Positions 11,265-22,776 of a DNA stretch of 64,000 nt are shown here, piece after piece. Position 1 is the first letter of the stretch, and the number at the start of each line of letters is the position of its first letter. The stretch is taken from NCBI GenBank assembly GCA_029204225.1, contig CM055101.1, forward strand, positions 35,827,648 to 35,891,647, in the 5' to 3' direction. Below the pieces are notes generated by a model. That model had not been told where the DNA came from. It saw only the letters and a list, made by a program, of their open reading frames with translations, and ran no database searches. Both the position numbers and the translations under genes were made by a program. The DNA comes from Diphasiastrum complanatum (taxonomy: Eukaryota > Streptophyta > Lycopodiopsida > Lycopodiales > Lycopodiaceae).

Positions 11265-13586
11265 AGGTATGTTCTTCTTGTGGATCGGGTTGAGAAGAGA
11301 GAGGTGGTGAAGGGTTAGATTCAGCAATGCGTTGAGATTCTGAAGAAAATCGTCGTTGAATGAAAGAAAATTTAGTGGTGTCGATGGGGTTAGAAGCGGA
11401 AGAGTGGAAGAGATGGTGTTGGGAGGAAGTATCACTAGCGCCTTGTGATTTAGTTGGTGGAGGAGCTCTCGAGACTTGTCGTGATCCTTGGAATGCCAAT
11501 CCCTGATTTATTGATGGAGCCCCTTGGAACCCTGCCCCATCTCCGCCATCAGATCCATCGTAATGATGCCCGGAATCGTGAAATTGGGCGTGTTTTGCAT
11601 GGACGAAAGATGTTGATTTTGTGGCCGCCTTTAGCTTTTCTTCCAAGGTGGCAATATGTTGGTTTAGGGCTTCGACAGAGGTAGCATATGATTGCTGCAT
11701 TTTGGAATGTTGCTCCGTCATGGCCTTTAACTTTTGTGCCAATTGTTGATACGCCTCCATTGGAATCGGAGTCCCTCGGGAATAGTTGGTGTTGCAAACT
11801 TGGTGAAGTTGACCTGCACCGGTTGTTTCTTCATAGCGAAACGTGTTACTGATGTGGCTGCCAAAGTGTCATCCCTCTCCGTGGTAAGATTGGTTATGAG
11901 ATTGTGGAGTTGGAAGAATTGTTGATCTCTGAGTAGGAGCTGGTGTTGGAGGTTGTTGAGCATCTGTTGCTGCAGTTGGATGTGTGCGTTCAGATCCTAT
12001 ATTTGTTGTTGTTGTTGCTTGGATTCTGCCTCCAACTTTCTCTTCTCCTTCTGAAGATCTTCCAGGGTTCCATCGTAGAACTACCTCATAGTGGCTTGAC
12101 CTCCTAAGGTATCGAAGATGTTTTACTGGAGCTCATTCACCAGCAAAACTGCTTTTTGGGCCGCTAGGAGTAATTTCTCCCAAGGGCCAATGTCAGGGAG
12201 TGTGCGTGTATAATTGGGATATCGCATGGGGTTGAATGGAAGAAAATCTAGAATTGGGGGAGAGGCTGGAGTGTGAGAAAATGCAGGGGGAGATGATTGA
12301 GGTATGGTAGGAGATGTGGGTGGAGGTGAGGTATTAGGGGAGGTGAATATGGAGGTGACTGAATGTGTGTCGGGGAAGTATGAATTGGATTAGTTGTGAC
12401 AGTTGTGGAAGTGGTTTGTGTTAGTAATTGTAGTGCAAAATCGTCTACATTGACTGCAGAGTCAAGTAGGGTGGAAGAGTGTACAGGTGAGGGCTTGCGT
12501 GGAATCATGGAATCAAAGCCCGTGTTAAGTGTGAATGAAGGGGCGGATGAGGCAGTAAATGCTGGGGGTAGTGGTGGAAGGAGAGTTATGTTAGTAGGTA
12601 GTGATACCGAAATGGCTGAAGTTAGCTGAGTAGACAGGACCACGCCTAAGGAACCTAAGCCGGAAGCGCCTGCATCCAAAGAGCTGCCTGCTACTGCTAC
12701 TGATTGTCTTCTTTGCTAGGCCTATTGAAGTAGGGTCTCTTATTTTGCTAGAACCTCCTTTTGGACTTGAGAGGATTTCAAGTTCCCACCGGATTCAGCA
12801 TACTCTGCCCCTATATCACTGGATAAGATATCATGGGGGTTGTCGTCCATGCTCACTGCCTTACCCTTCTACTTCTTCGTTGGTGGTGCAAGTGAAATAG
12901 GTTCGGCGGACACTTGTGGGTTGGCATGCTTTCTGGTTCTAGGATAGATATCTTCAAGCTCCTTGAGGACCGCGGCCGTTCGTTGTCCCAGGTGTTGTGC
13001 GACCAACATGTATAACATATATCCACATTTGGTAGTGGATTTGCGAGCTTTCAGGGCCACACATAGCTTGTTAGACAAGGTCCACTTGTACTTTTGAGTG
13101 GGATCGTTCATGGTGAGGGTTAAAGAAAATAGATCGCTTGGTGGAATACGATCCATTTTATTATTGTGTACCTCCACCATGGCGATGAGTATCTCTGCGG
13201 CTGCCCGGAGCTTAGGATCTTTGATCAGCTTTATGACAAAGCCATCATTTGTCTGCGCGATGGTCTTTCTATCTTCATTCAGGAACTTGGTGAAATATTT
13301 GGAATCATAGCTTGTGCCCTTGCCATGAATTGTCTCGCCCAGATTTGGAAATCCAATGCACTGTAAACGTGCGAGGGAGATGTCGATTACAATATAGTTG
13401 TCATCCTTTGACGGTATCTTGAATGACTGAAATTCGTATGAATAAGTTGAATAAGCCGCTCAGACCAAGCTCTCACTTTGCTAATCAGAAAAATAAGTAA
13501 GATCTAAGCCAAGGGTAGTGAAAATATCCTTGGCCAAGACCAATGCTTCAGAACAGTTCTTGATGTAGATCAAAAATAAATCGCCC
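11265..13586 (-). pseudogene. Extra ORF downstream of gypsy integrase, copy 2
   Basis: This is the duplicate of 6100-8417, cut at the unit boundary so that the C-terminal part is missing. The initiator ATG is ACG here. However, the reading frame through the N-terminal domain near 13345 is continuous where copy 1 lost a base. A TAG stop after PPTKK (near 12867) and a stop near 12717 are shared with copy 1. The segment 11242-11760 shows the Gln-rich helix (EAYQQLAQKLKAMTEQ) followed by a low-complexity Gly/Ser/Gln region. Function unknown. Confidence 0.55.
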
Positions 13587-13761
13587 GTACAAGGTTTGGG
13601 GCCTTACGGTGGTGGAGTGAGAGTGAAGAGTCTTTGGAGGCCATTATAGCAGTAGTGAGAGAGTTCTTGATAGTTTTGAAAATTTTAAAAGATTGGAGCA
13701 TTTTTGGCAAGAACTCTCTTGTGGGAATTTGAAATGAACTCGTGGAGAGGATGGGTGAGGC

Positions 13762-13771
13762 CTATATATAG
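13762..13771 (-). promoter_or_regulatory. TATA-box candidate for extra ORF copy 2
   Basis: CTATATATAG in the same place as in copy 1, between the integrase stop at 14028 and the start of the extra ORF. Confidence 0.4.
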
Positions 13772-14027
13772 ATTTTTTTTGGCGGGAATTCGAAACTTTA
13801 CCCAGTAATCGTCCTCAATGTCCACGATTTCTCAATGAGGTTCACGAATTTTGAGGCACTATTATGAGGTCCCGCGAGTTCCTATAAGTGATATTTTTGT
13901 GCAAAATTGAGTGGAATTGTATGACAATACAAAATTGGTATGATCAGAATTTGCGATTAGGACAAAAAGTTCGTGCAAGATTTTATAAGGCTCAAGTAAA
14001 CAGAAATAAATTAGGAAATAAAACAAC

Positions 14028-14619
14028 CTAGTACATATCAAGATAAAAACATGGTTTGTGGTACTTTCTGAGTCTGCTTCCATTGAGCACAGTATCTAAG
14101 GTATTGCCTTGTAGGGTTTGGAGTTGGACATGACCAAAGACAAATATCTTTTGAATGACATAAGGTCCTTGGCCGGAAAATTTCAGTTTGCCCTTGAAGG
14201 TTTTGGCTTGATATAAGAGGACCTTGTCTCCAACCTGGAACTCTTTGATTTTTAAAGATCGGTCATGCCATGCCTTTTGTTGACATTTGTGGACTTGTTG
14301 AGCATGGATGTTGATCAGTCGTGTTTCACACATTGCTCTAGATGGAATAATCGATTAGCTAGAATCTGTCGACTATCTAGCTCTAGATTGTAGTCTACTC
14401 GTAGGGGTGGAATATGGAATTCCACAGGCATGACGGCTTCCTGGCCATATACTAGTTGATAGGGAGTTAGACTTGTGGCTCTTTTCGGGGTAGTGCAATA
14501 GGCCCATAGATCAACGTGAAGTTTCAGTTCCCAATCAGATCGGCTGGATTCTACGATCTTGGTTAGAATACTACATAAGATTTTATTGGTGAATTCTGCC
14601 TAGCCATTGCATCGTGGAT
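14028..14619 (-). pseudogene. Ty3/gypsy integrase C-terminal part, copy 2
   Basis: Duplicate of 8891-9446 with the same frameshift after HLEQC. The C-terminal reading frame runs slightly further (NGSRLRKYHKP). It is bounded on the right by the start of a family D LTR at 14620. Confidence 0.82.
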
Positions 14620-14702
14620 TGTTGGATTCCTATCCTCTCCATCCTTATTTCATGCTAATCTAGATTCATTTATTAGTTGTTGTAAATATTAGCACAGTCA
14701 CG
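14620..14702 (+). mobile_element. Truncated family D LTR start plus deletion filler
   Basis: TGTTGGATTCCTATCC to TGTTGTAAAT (14620-14687) equals the first 70 or so bases of the LTR at 9447. The next 14-15 bases match neither side. Then the gag sequence starts. This marks an end-joined deletion. Confidence 0.7.
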
Positions 14703-15015
14703 AGCTTCAAAGTGACATCCCTCACTTCATATAATGTACTCAATATATTCCAAGCTTCTTTCAATGATTGGGCTTTTCTAATATGACCAATTTGTGTGTT
14801 GGACATGTTAAGGTGATCAAGACAAAATCCTTGCCATCCTTGAGCTTTCATTTGAAAATGGCTTGCTCATCGACAATGGGAAGTAGTTCGATTCCAACAA
14901 CTATTTCCCATAGTTCTTTGGCCATCTGTACTACTTTCATTTTGAAGTTCCATAAATGGTAATTCAAACCATCCAGTTTCTCTACCATTAGAGCATACTG
15001 TGATTATGAATTCAT
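14703..15015 (-). pseudogene. Copia family D gag, copy 2
   Basis: Second copy of the minus-strand gag, from an ATG at 15015 to the deletion junction. HIRKAQSLKEAWNILSTLYE is intact near 14800, while the N-terminal part is frameshifted by an insertion near 14940. The leader upstream (15016-15210) is shared with copy 1. Confidence 0.7.
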
Positions 15016-15210
15016 TTGGAATTTCAAGATGAGTATATTCAGATAGTAGCGGGCGAAACCGCGTGCTCGCAAAGCTAACTACAATCTATAAAAGCTACGA
15101 GCTAATACTGACGATCCGTCTGAAGAAGAGAATCAATGCATGAAAGCATCTACGGTGTCTGTCTCATCAGATTTGATAATCCGTGTTCTTGACTATTGAT
15201 CAATTGCATA

Positions 15211-15557
15211 AGTCTTGTTATATATATATGATCTATGTGTTATTTACATTTATGTAGATGAGTGTACAAGAGATGGCGTGGAGCCGTTGCACCGTCAGGG
15301 AGAAGATCGTGGCCAGTGTCATTGTCAAGTTGGTTGCGCAGTACAGAGGATGACCGTGAGGAGGCCGATAAGTCGGGCTTCTCCGATATGTCGACTAGGT
15401 TGGGTCTACTCGATAGCTCGTCCAACTCCGATATGTTGGCCATCTTCTCTTGCTCGTCTTCAGTAGTTGAACTATGCGACAATGCAAGTAAATATGCAAC
15501 AATGAATGGAACTAGATTAACATGGGATTTAGGAGAGTAGAGGAGGTAGATCCAACA
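15211..15557 (-). mobile_element. Family D LTR-like segment (minus)
   Basis: On the minus strand it starts TGTTGGATC right after a G-rich polypurine tract (15558-15568), as expected for the 3' LTR of the D pol at 15670-18570. The first 100 bases match the D LTRs at 61455 and 38366. Its other end runs into the leader of the minus-strand gag. This one LTR therefore sits between pol of one D element and gag of the next, as after LTR-LTR recombination. The end near 15211 is approximate. Confidence 0.55.
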
Positions 15558-15669
15558 CCTCCCCTTAATCTAGATCCGTGAATGATTTGATCTTTAGACT
15601 AAGCAGTGCACAAAATTTGTTGTGTGCGTCAATGCTTAATGTCTTGGTGAACACATCTGCAACCATGTC

Positions 15670-16161
15670 CTACATTCGACAGTACGTTGAGCTAACCTCT
15701 CTGTCGAGAATCTTGCCCTTGACATAGTGATATCGGATCTCAATGTGCTTACTCCTAGAGTGAAATCTAGGGCTGGCCAATAAGGCAATTGCACTCTGAT
15801 TATCACAGAATATGATTGTTGGGGTGTACTGGTTCAAACTAATGTTTGCCAGTAAATTTCTCAACCAAAATGTCTCTTTAATAGATTGAGAAGCAGCAAT
15901 GTACTCTGCTTCTCTAGATGAAAGAGCAATAGAGGTTTGCTTACGACTGTTCCATGATATAGGACCGTCGTTGAAGAAGAATGTAAATCCAGATGTGGAT
16001 TTACAATTATTTACATCTCCTCCCCAGCTTGGATCGGAAAATCCACTGAGAAGATTGTCATTGTTGACTTCTCCATAGCAGATGCACTGGTCCATTGTAG
16101 CTCGGATGTATCTCATGATCCTTATAAGAGCCTTCCAATGGGTGATGCCAGGATTGGCCAT
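15670..16161 (-). pseudogene. Copia family D RNase H
   Basis: Carries the copia RNase H signature: SGFSDPSWGGD, STSGFTFFFNDGPISW, SSREAEYIAASQS, IFCDNQSAIALLASP and SKHIEIRYHYV. It degrades template RNA during reverse transcription. The frame is open over 163 codons. The usual VADIFTK end is lost. It follows RT on the same strand after a gap of about 190 bases with stops. Confidence 0.88.
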
Positions 16162-16351
16162 GAATGGCCGAGTGAGCTAACTGCAAAAGCAATGTCAGGT
16201 CTTGTGCAGACCATTGCATACATGAGATATCCAAGTATCGATCGATAGAAATATTTTCTCATATGCTCCTCTTCTTGTTTAATCTGAGGTTATTGGTCCT
16301 TCGACAATCGCAAATATGGATCCATCGGTGAGTGAGCTAATATACAGTTAA

Positions 16352-17072
16352 TCAAGTTATATCTGATAAGAACATTGTGAGATACCTTTGTTGAGTAATA
16401 AACATCAGTCGTCTCGCTCTGTCTCTATGGATTTGAATGCCCAGACAGAAGTGAGCATCACCCAGATCAGTCATGTCAAACTCATAAGACAACATCTGTT
16501 TAGCATCCTTCACCAGATTGGTACAGTTGCTGAAAAGCAATATTTCATCTACATACAAGGTGATTGCTGCACTGACTTGAAGTATACATTACTGTCGGTT
16601 GTGATTGGTTGAAAGCCTTGTTGGATGAGAAATGTATTGATCCTCTGGAACCAAGCTCTGGCTGACTGCTTCAAGCCATAAAGTGCCTTGTGGAGTTTGC
16701 AGACACGATGTTTCATACCTTTATGGATCTATCCTTCAAGTTGTAGCATATAGATGTCCTCTTCAATGACTCTATTCAGATAAGCTGTCTGTACATTGAG
16801 TTGATGTACTTCCAAATTGGCTGCTACAACATACGATAAGAGGGCTTGGATTGATGAGTGTTTGACTACTGAATTGAAAGTCTATTGTAGTCAATGTTAG
16901 GGATCTGAGCAAATCCTCGTGCTACTAGTCTTGCCTTCCTTCGATCAATCGCTCCATTGGCATTGTATTTGATTTTGAAGACCCATTTGCAATCGATGAG
17001 ATTGCAGCCAACAGGAGTTTTGACTAGTGACCATGTCTTATTCTTGATCATAGAAGAATACTCTTTGTCCAT
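16352..17072 (-). pseudogene. Copia family D reverse transcriptase, broken
   Basis: The N-terminal fingers are at 17072-16866 (NKTWSLVKTPVG, CKWVFKIKYNANG, KARLVARGFAQ). The palm and following part are at 16558-16352 (YVDEILLFSN, DLGDAHFCLGIQIHR). The catalytic YVDD is YVDE here. Stops and frameshifts lie between the two segments. It cannot encode an active enzyme. Confidence 0.88.
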
Positions 17073-17393
17073 TGCTTCTCTCTAGAGATCAGAGTCTGGT
17101 TGGCTAAGTGCCTCATCGACTGATGTCGGCTCCTGCATTAAAAGACAAGCAAGCGTAGGAGTATACCTTGTGGGTTGTGTGCGCACTCAGCTTGATCTTC
17201 TTGGAGGAAGTGTCGGCTGATCATTCAATCCTTGGATTTGTTGTTGTTGAGTAGTAGCAACATCTTCATCTGACTCGTTGTCGTGAAGTGGATCAACTAT
17301 AGGCACGCTTGAGCTAGTGGTTCGAATAGTCGTGTCGGTGAAAGACATTGAAGGTTCACTTGGAACTATGTCTTTACCTTTGAGGTTGATGAA

Positions 17394-18110
17394 CTAAGCC
17401 TCGATAAAGACTGTATCCCGGTTGAATAAGATCTGTTGGGTATCGGGGTCGTACAGCTTGTGAGTGTTGTCAGATGAAGTGTATCCGATAAAGATTGTCT
17501 TGAGACCTTGGAAGTTAGATTTCTCCCTTGTCTCCTTCGGGATCTGCGCATAGGCAATACATCCGAATACTTGTAGGTTCTTCAATGAAGGCTTTGAGCC
17601 TATCCACACCTCATGCGATGTTCTGCCTGAGAGGGCCTTGGTCGAACATCTATTTTGGATGTAAGCTGTAGTGGAGAACAGCTTCAGCCCAGAAGCTCTT
17701 CGGTAAAGATGAGTGTGCCAGCATCAATTTAGCTGACTCGACCATGATACGATTCTTCCTCTTGGCTAAGCCATTAGACTGAGGTGAGTAAGGAGTGATA
17801 AACTGTTGTTCAATGCCTTGGCTCTTCCAGTACTCCTTGTATTCTCCACCACTATCTGACCTCAGGGCTTTGATTGTCTTACTAGTCTCTTTGTCTGCAC
17901 ACTCTTTGAAGATTCTGAAGCAATTGAAGGCTTCTGATTTCTTCTTAATAAAATATACCATAGTTCTTCTGGAAAATTCATCAATAAAAGTTATAAAATA
18001 CTTTGCATCCTTCAGTGAAGGATTTTTCATTGGGCCACAGATATCTGTATGTACAACATCTAGTAATCCTCTAGCAGTATGCTGATGGCTTGATCTAAAT
18101 GGTTGTCTGG
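17394..18110 (-). pseudogene. Copia family D integrase
   Basis: The integrase core is at 18030-17650: YFITFIDEFSRRT, ALRSDSGGEY and PQSNGLAKRKNR, where the usual AERKN catalytic Glu is replaced (LAKRKN). The copia C-terminal region is at 17609-17394 (PHEVWIGSKPS-like, FGCIAYAQIPKE, IFIGYTSSDN, YDPDTQQ). Frames change near 17650. The glutamate loss is inferred from alignment by eye. Confidence 0.85.
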
Positions 18111-18570
18111 TCTGTTTGCCGACTAGGCAGTCTTGACATACAGGTTTTTCGACTTTCTTATGAGGATAGTCGAGATCAAGAACAATGGATTGCTAAGACA
18201 TTTGTTGTACAGAAGCATGATTCAAATGACCAAGTATATAATGCCAAAGTAAACTTTTATTTATCTGAACAAAAGTACTAAGTGCTTGATTAGAGGCAGA
18301 AAAGCAATGACTTAATCTATAGAAGTATCCATGCCTCTTTTCGAGTGCTAGGATCTTGCCTGTCCTATCGACTACTTTGCACTAACCAGATTCAAACTCT
18401 ACTTTATGTCCTAGATCTGTAATTCTGCTAAAAGAGAGTAGATTTGTTGACAGATTTGGTACATGAAAGACATTTGAAAGTAGCTTACATTGATCATTGG
18501 CAAAATTTAATCTTACTGTACCTTCACCTTTGATAGCTTGTGTACTATTGTCACCAAGGTGAACTTAAAA
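18111..18570 (-). pseudogene. Copia family D protease end and GAG-pre-integrase
   Basis: On the minus strand I read VFHVPNLSTNLLS (about 18470), then LLWHYILGHLNHASV (about 18240), then CQDCLVGKQTRQPF (18150-18090). These are the end of the protease region and the His/Cys pre-integrase domain. The protease active site and gag do not follow; different sequence starts near 18580. Confidence 0.78.
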
Positions 18571-18684
18571 ATTAGATTGTTAATTTTTGCTTGCCATATT
18601 TCATTTATTGTGGAAATGTTGATGGAAAGAGATCTGTTATGAGTAGTATTATTTTCGGTTGATTGAATAAAAGGGATAGGTTGT

Positions 18685-19448
18685 TTAATTATCTAATTCT
18701 AGTTCTAAGCAAGTGTGATGACAAGTGAGAGAATTTAACATTAGTAGTGAGTCATGAAATGAAGCTTTAGCAAACATGATGTGTATAATTTGCAAACAGA
18801 ACCATTCGCGCACGTTGGGCTTTATGGCCCGCTTCAACTCGTTGATAATGAAGGTGTGCCAATCATAGAGCACAACCATATTGCTAGGGAATTCCTTGTA
18901 GGATTCCACAAGTTGATTGAGGAGGAGGGACTGAATGCGATCCTTTCGCAAACTTCCAACAGCTAGGAAATTGTTCATGAGATGAGTGGCAACTTGGATA
19001 ACTGGATCATTGATGGCCTCTATCAGATAACCATCATAGAATGGATTCGGAGGGGTTCAGAAAGGGTCGGATGAGTCGAGGATCACGACAGTGTGATGGC
19101 TTTGGTCTATAGCCAAGAAGAATTCCGATGGTAGCAAGGAGGCGGTGTTCACACGCACGCGGTGCGTGGTACCCTGGTATTGGATGTAAAAACAGTTTTT
19201 ATTTTCATTCCACGTGGCGTAGGCCATGTCGATGAATTCCATCTTGAAGGTGCAGGTAAAAAACGTTGGGTAAATGTCCATTGCTTCAAGGAGAGGTTGG
19301 GCGGTTTGGACCATGGTGCGATATGAGAGGCCGAGGGCAGGTCCCTGATGTGGGTGGAGTTAGGAACTTCGTGTTGAATGACTTGGGTGGCGTCAGTTTC
19401 GTCGGAAGGACTAGATGGCTAGTTATCAAGGTTGGTGGAAGATGCCAT
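18685..19448 (-). pseudogene. Third member of the extra ORF family (N-terminal part)
   Basis: An open frame on the minus strand runs from 19314 to 18685 with one internal TGA (19057-19059). A likely start is the ATG at 19448, in another frame and soon followed by a stop. It contains YDGYLIEAINDPVIQVA and RKDRIQSLLLNQLV. These line up with NDGFVIKLIKDP and KMDRIPPSDLFSL in the extra ORFs at 7699-8190 and 12869-13590, with similar spacing. A TATA box sits about 115 bases upstream. No gypsy integrase is next to this copy. Function unknown. It could be an accessory transposon protein or a domesticated gene relic. Confidence 0.5.
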
Positions 19449-19560
19449 GATGATGGTGAGTTGGATTAGGGCTTTGGAAAGGTAGGGTGAGAACTAGGGA
19501 TGATGTAGTGATGAAAATATAGCTTAATCTCAAAGTGTTGTGTACATGACAAATACCTCT

Positions 19561-19571
19561 CCTTTTATAGC
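19561..19571 (-). promoter_or_regulatory. TATA box upstream of the third extra ORF
   Basis: The minus strand reads GCTATAAAAGG, a near-consensus plant TATA box, about 115 bases before the ATG at 19448. Confidence 0.55.
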
Positions 19572-19579
19572 AAGGAGGG

Positions 19580-21542
19580 TCTTCCATACGTATCCACTAA
19601 CTTATGGGATTAGTTTAAAACTAGCCATTCTAGAACTTCTAACTTTGGACTTAGAACTTTTAAAAGTTTCTAATTTTAAAACTTAAGATAACTTAAGACA
19701 AATATTTCTAAGCTTAAGTTTCTTAAGTCTTCATAGTCATGCTAATGATAACAAACTGATTTGCTGCTACTGTGACTGAAGCTACGCTAAGACAACGTGC
19801 TAAACTGAGCTAAATACTCTCAATCACTCAATCTGTCGAGTAAGCCAGGCCATTTATAGCTGGTCGAGCCAGTTAGGGCTAGGAGCCCAATAAGACTGGC
19901 CAAGTTCATTCAATTGCCAAGCCAACAGTATCACCTTATCCTATTGCTTATATAGCCGAAGAGCCTATCACATAGCCTACTAGGAAATTACAATGCGAGT
20001 CCTAGAGACTAAGTGCTATGCAAGAGGCCAATTGCAGCATCTAAAAATGCCAATAACTCTCCCGGTGTCACATAGTTACACATAGTTAAAAGTCATTTCG
20101 AGTTGATTTGATTCAAATCCATTCTATCAAGAATTTAATTTTGGTGCGAGCTTCTGACATTTGATTTAAAAAGACCCTCAATTTCTTTAATAATTTCAAA
20201 AGAAAATATTAAAAAGCTTTAAGAATGTTCCTAAAATTTGGAAAAAAAATGCTTGTAATTCTGAAAATTGCTTAAAACTCTACAAAATACTAGGACTCTG
20301 GACCTATGTTCTATTGGTGCAATCCATTGCCAGAAGATTTGCATCTTCTTAAGATTGAAATCTGTTGGAAACTACCAGTAACAAGTATCATACTAGCCCA
20401 AGTAATTAGGTATTAGGGTGATACAACACCACCATATGATTTGAATCTTCTGTGCGTGTCTATCAATTGCCAAAATACTTGAATCTTTCAAAATCTCAAT
20501 TTGAATAATGAATCTAATCGAATAATGATTTTGACAACTACGTTGTGTCAGTATAGAGAAAATGCTGATGCCAAAAAGCAGGACAGCACGACACCCTGCG
20601 TATACTGGAGAAGAAATGTGTATTTTGAAGTAGCCACAAATGATGCCTCTAAGCAAGTTGCCACTATAAGGTTTAAATTGATCCTTTGACTTGGCGTTGA
20701 GGTGAAACGACAAATGCTTATCCACACCAACGAGTTCATCGTTATTATTCAAAATAACGTTCAATGGTCTCTGGGTACATAACATGAGCAGCGCAGGCTA
20801 TCTTGACTTGGAGCTGATCCCTATACCTATCTCATTCACAATTTATGTTGGCTATCTCCCCTCATAGTTTTACTATGATTCCAATTCGGCACCTCCCCTC
20901 ACTGCACTGTCATAGTGTTGTTCTAATAATGGACACTTTCAATCGACTCGGAGCTACCTTCCAAGTCCTCTTCAAAGCAACTCTCCAACAATGATGCCTC
21001 TCCCATTGCCTAACTATCAGAGAGAGCCATTGGCTTACCTAACTTGTAAACTACCCTTACAAGAAGACTCCCACCCTTGCTAGCCTTGGGTACTAGCCCA
21101 AAATTATCACTTCAATATGTTCATTACGAATGTAATAGTGAATTAGCAAGTCTCAAGCAAACTTCTTGACAAAGGTCTTGCATAGCAATTTCTACAACTT
21201 CACCATGAACTTTTCCACCTTATTTGCAGATTGCCAATTGCATCCTGTTATACTCCTTTCTGAATGTGACATCAATAGCCTTAGCGTCAAAAACTTATGT
21301 GAAGATAATGTATTACATACATCAAAAAAATACAAAATCTGTTCCAGAACATTCTTCATTTTGAACAATAAAACAAACTATTAGAGAACTCTATAAATCT
21401 CTTGCTAGTGAAGTTGCATAACTCACATGTTAAATATTCTCAAACAAAAGTGAAGGCACAGCAACAGCATGCTTGTGATGGAAAAAGAGACCTTGGAATG
21501 CTCAAACAATCTTTTTTGAGGTACATTCCAATCTGATGTCTA
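19580..21542. other. Intergenic DNA, no gene recognised
   Basis: An open frame of 130 codons at 20393-20785 (minus) has no recognisable domain, and its composition looks like chance. The segment next to the end of CGR1 (21400-21542) probably includes that gene's 3' UTR, but I see no clear polyadenylation signal. Confidence 0.5.
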
Positions 21543-22103
21543 CTAATCCGCAACAGCACGCAGCAGTTTCCTCTGCTTCTTAGACATTTTCTTCAAAGTC
21601 TTGGGATTAGTAATTTTCTGTACAATCATTCCCGACTTCAACTCATTCTCTTTTTTCCTTTTCTTGCTCTCTTCGATCCTCCGTCTTTTTTCAACCTTAT
21701 GTAATCTGATTTGTTCTTTCAACTCATGCTTCCGCTCCTTGTATGCCTTGTCTATTTGCTTCAATTTGTTCCTCTGCTCCAGTGTGCTCCTGCGATGGCT
21801 TACCTTGATAGAAGATGTTCGAGCTGTCTTTGCCTCTTTCCACTTCCTACCAGATACCTTTCCAGCAATGACCCCATCAAATGTGGGCCGTCCATACGCA
21901 GGGCGAATGGATCCCTCTTCTCCCACAGCAAGCCTTTTTGCACTGGGAAGAATCTCGTGCTCAGTTTCCATAGGCTTGAAATCCTCCTGGACTCTCTTCA
22001 TAACCTCTTCTGCTTCTTCATTCTCATCCAAACGCTTTCGTTTCTTGTTTTTATCGCCTCCCAACCCTTCATCTAGAAACCTAAAATCAACAGGCGAACT
22101 CAT
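21543..22103 (-). CDS. CGR1: rRNA-processing protein CGR1 / CCDC86 family
   Basis: The 186-residue product is lysine/arginine-rich and fits the CGR1 (yeast) / CCDC86 (animal) family. These are nucleolar proteins needed for processing of pre-60S rRNA. The N-terminus DFRFLDEGLGG followed by KNKKRKR resembles the plant family members. The family core starts near residue 82 with GKVSGRKWKEAKTARTSS. A long basic coiled coil follows (about residues 105-160; LEQRNKLKQIDKAYKERKHE, then EKRRRIEESKKRKKE). The end is KKMSKKQRKLLRAV. The length is usual for plants. The ATG at 22103 is chosen because the conserved N-terminal motif begins a few residues later. There is no intron in the coding part. It is the only intact host gene in the window and is flanked by transposon debris. 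Confidence 0.92.
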   Translation of the reverse strand: MSSPVDFRFLDEGLGGDKNKKRKRLDENEEAEEVMKRVQEDFKPMETEHEILPSAKRLAVGEEGSIRPAYGRPTFDGVIAGKVSGRKWKEAKTARTSSIKVSHRRSTLEQRNKLKQIDKAYKERKHELKEQIRLHKVEKRRRIEESKKRKKENELKSGMIVQKITNPKTLKKMSKKQRKLLRAVAD

Positions 22104-22776
22104 TTTCGTATATGCTGCGCCCTTGCTCTCAGCAGATGTCTATTGGAACGTAATGGGGATTCCAAGCTTTACTGCTGCACTTACTTTGCCGTCACAATTT
22201 CCAATTTTTTGCTGCTTTCACTATTTTCTGCTGCGTCTCTGCTGACCTAAGGTTGATAAGCTGGCCTGAAGTCACACATCCCACCTCTTATTTTTATCCA
22301 AAAGCTCAAATACACAGGACGATCCCCAAAACCATATCCCTGGCACAGTGCAGAATAAAAACAAATCTCAATCGAATCTATGCCTCCATGAGCATACTAA
22401 TCACAGCACTAAAAGACGAATCTATGCCTCCATGAGCATACTAATCACAGCACTAAAAGAGGGCAACAGAACAAACACTGGCAAATTCAACACATAAAGG
22501 ACGTATACATGAATTCCCAAGAGCAAATAAAAATATCGTCCATCTCATAACCACAGAAAAGGAATATGCTTAATTTTCAACAAACAAAGACAAGCATCGC
22601 ATCTGTACAATCTCATGATCGTCATTCTCCGCTTTCTTATCACAAAACATGCAAATCTGTGCTGCCATGAAAGGAAATAGAGATCTATACAATACCTTCT
22701 CCTCCTCCTCCTCCTCTTCTTCCTGTTCGCGTAGCTCCCTTGCTCCTCTCCCTTGCTGCTCTGCTCTATCTGACGG
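22104..22776 (-). promoter_or_regulatory. Upstream region / possible 5' UTR of CGR1
   Basis: The stretch holds a GGAGGAGGAG-rich segment (22697-22715 on the minus strand) ending in AGAAG|GTATT. It also holds a CTTAG|GT acceptor-like site near 22246, so a 5' UTR intron of about 450 bases is possible. The acceptor lacks a strong pyrimidine tract, so this is only a suggestion. A 44-bp tandem repeat lies inside the possible intron. Confidence 0.3.
22373..22460. repeat. Perfect 44-bp tandem duplication
   Basis: Two head-to-tail copies, 22373-22416 and 22417-22460, identical as read, each starting cgaatctatgcctcc and ending cactaaaaga. It lies upstream of CGR1, so it may sit in its promoter or 5' intron. 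The lack of differences suggests a recent slippage or duplication. Confidence 0.9.

Larger units (their letters stand above)
6099..15210 (+). repeat. Tandem segmental duplication, about 5.16-kb period
   Basis: Unit 1 (6099-11262) and unit 2 (11263-15210) contain the same series: extra ORF, gypsy integrase end, D LTR start, D gag in minus orientation. The offset is 5164-5170 through the gypsy part. Unit 2 lacks about 1.25 kb equivalent to 9517-10760. At that deletion it has about 14 bases of filler (14688-14702). Unit junctions are at 11262/11263 and 15210/15211. Sequence differences between the units are few, so the event is fairly young. Confidence 0.8.

Noticed and set aside
20393-20785. 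130-codon minus-strand frame
   Set aside because: No motif, no promoter-like sequence nearby, and composition typical of non-coding AT-rich DNA.
21601-22245. 214-codon plus-strand frame
   Set aside because: Antisense shadow of CGR1.
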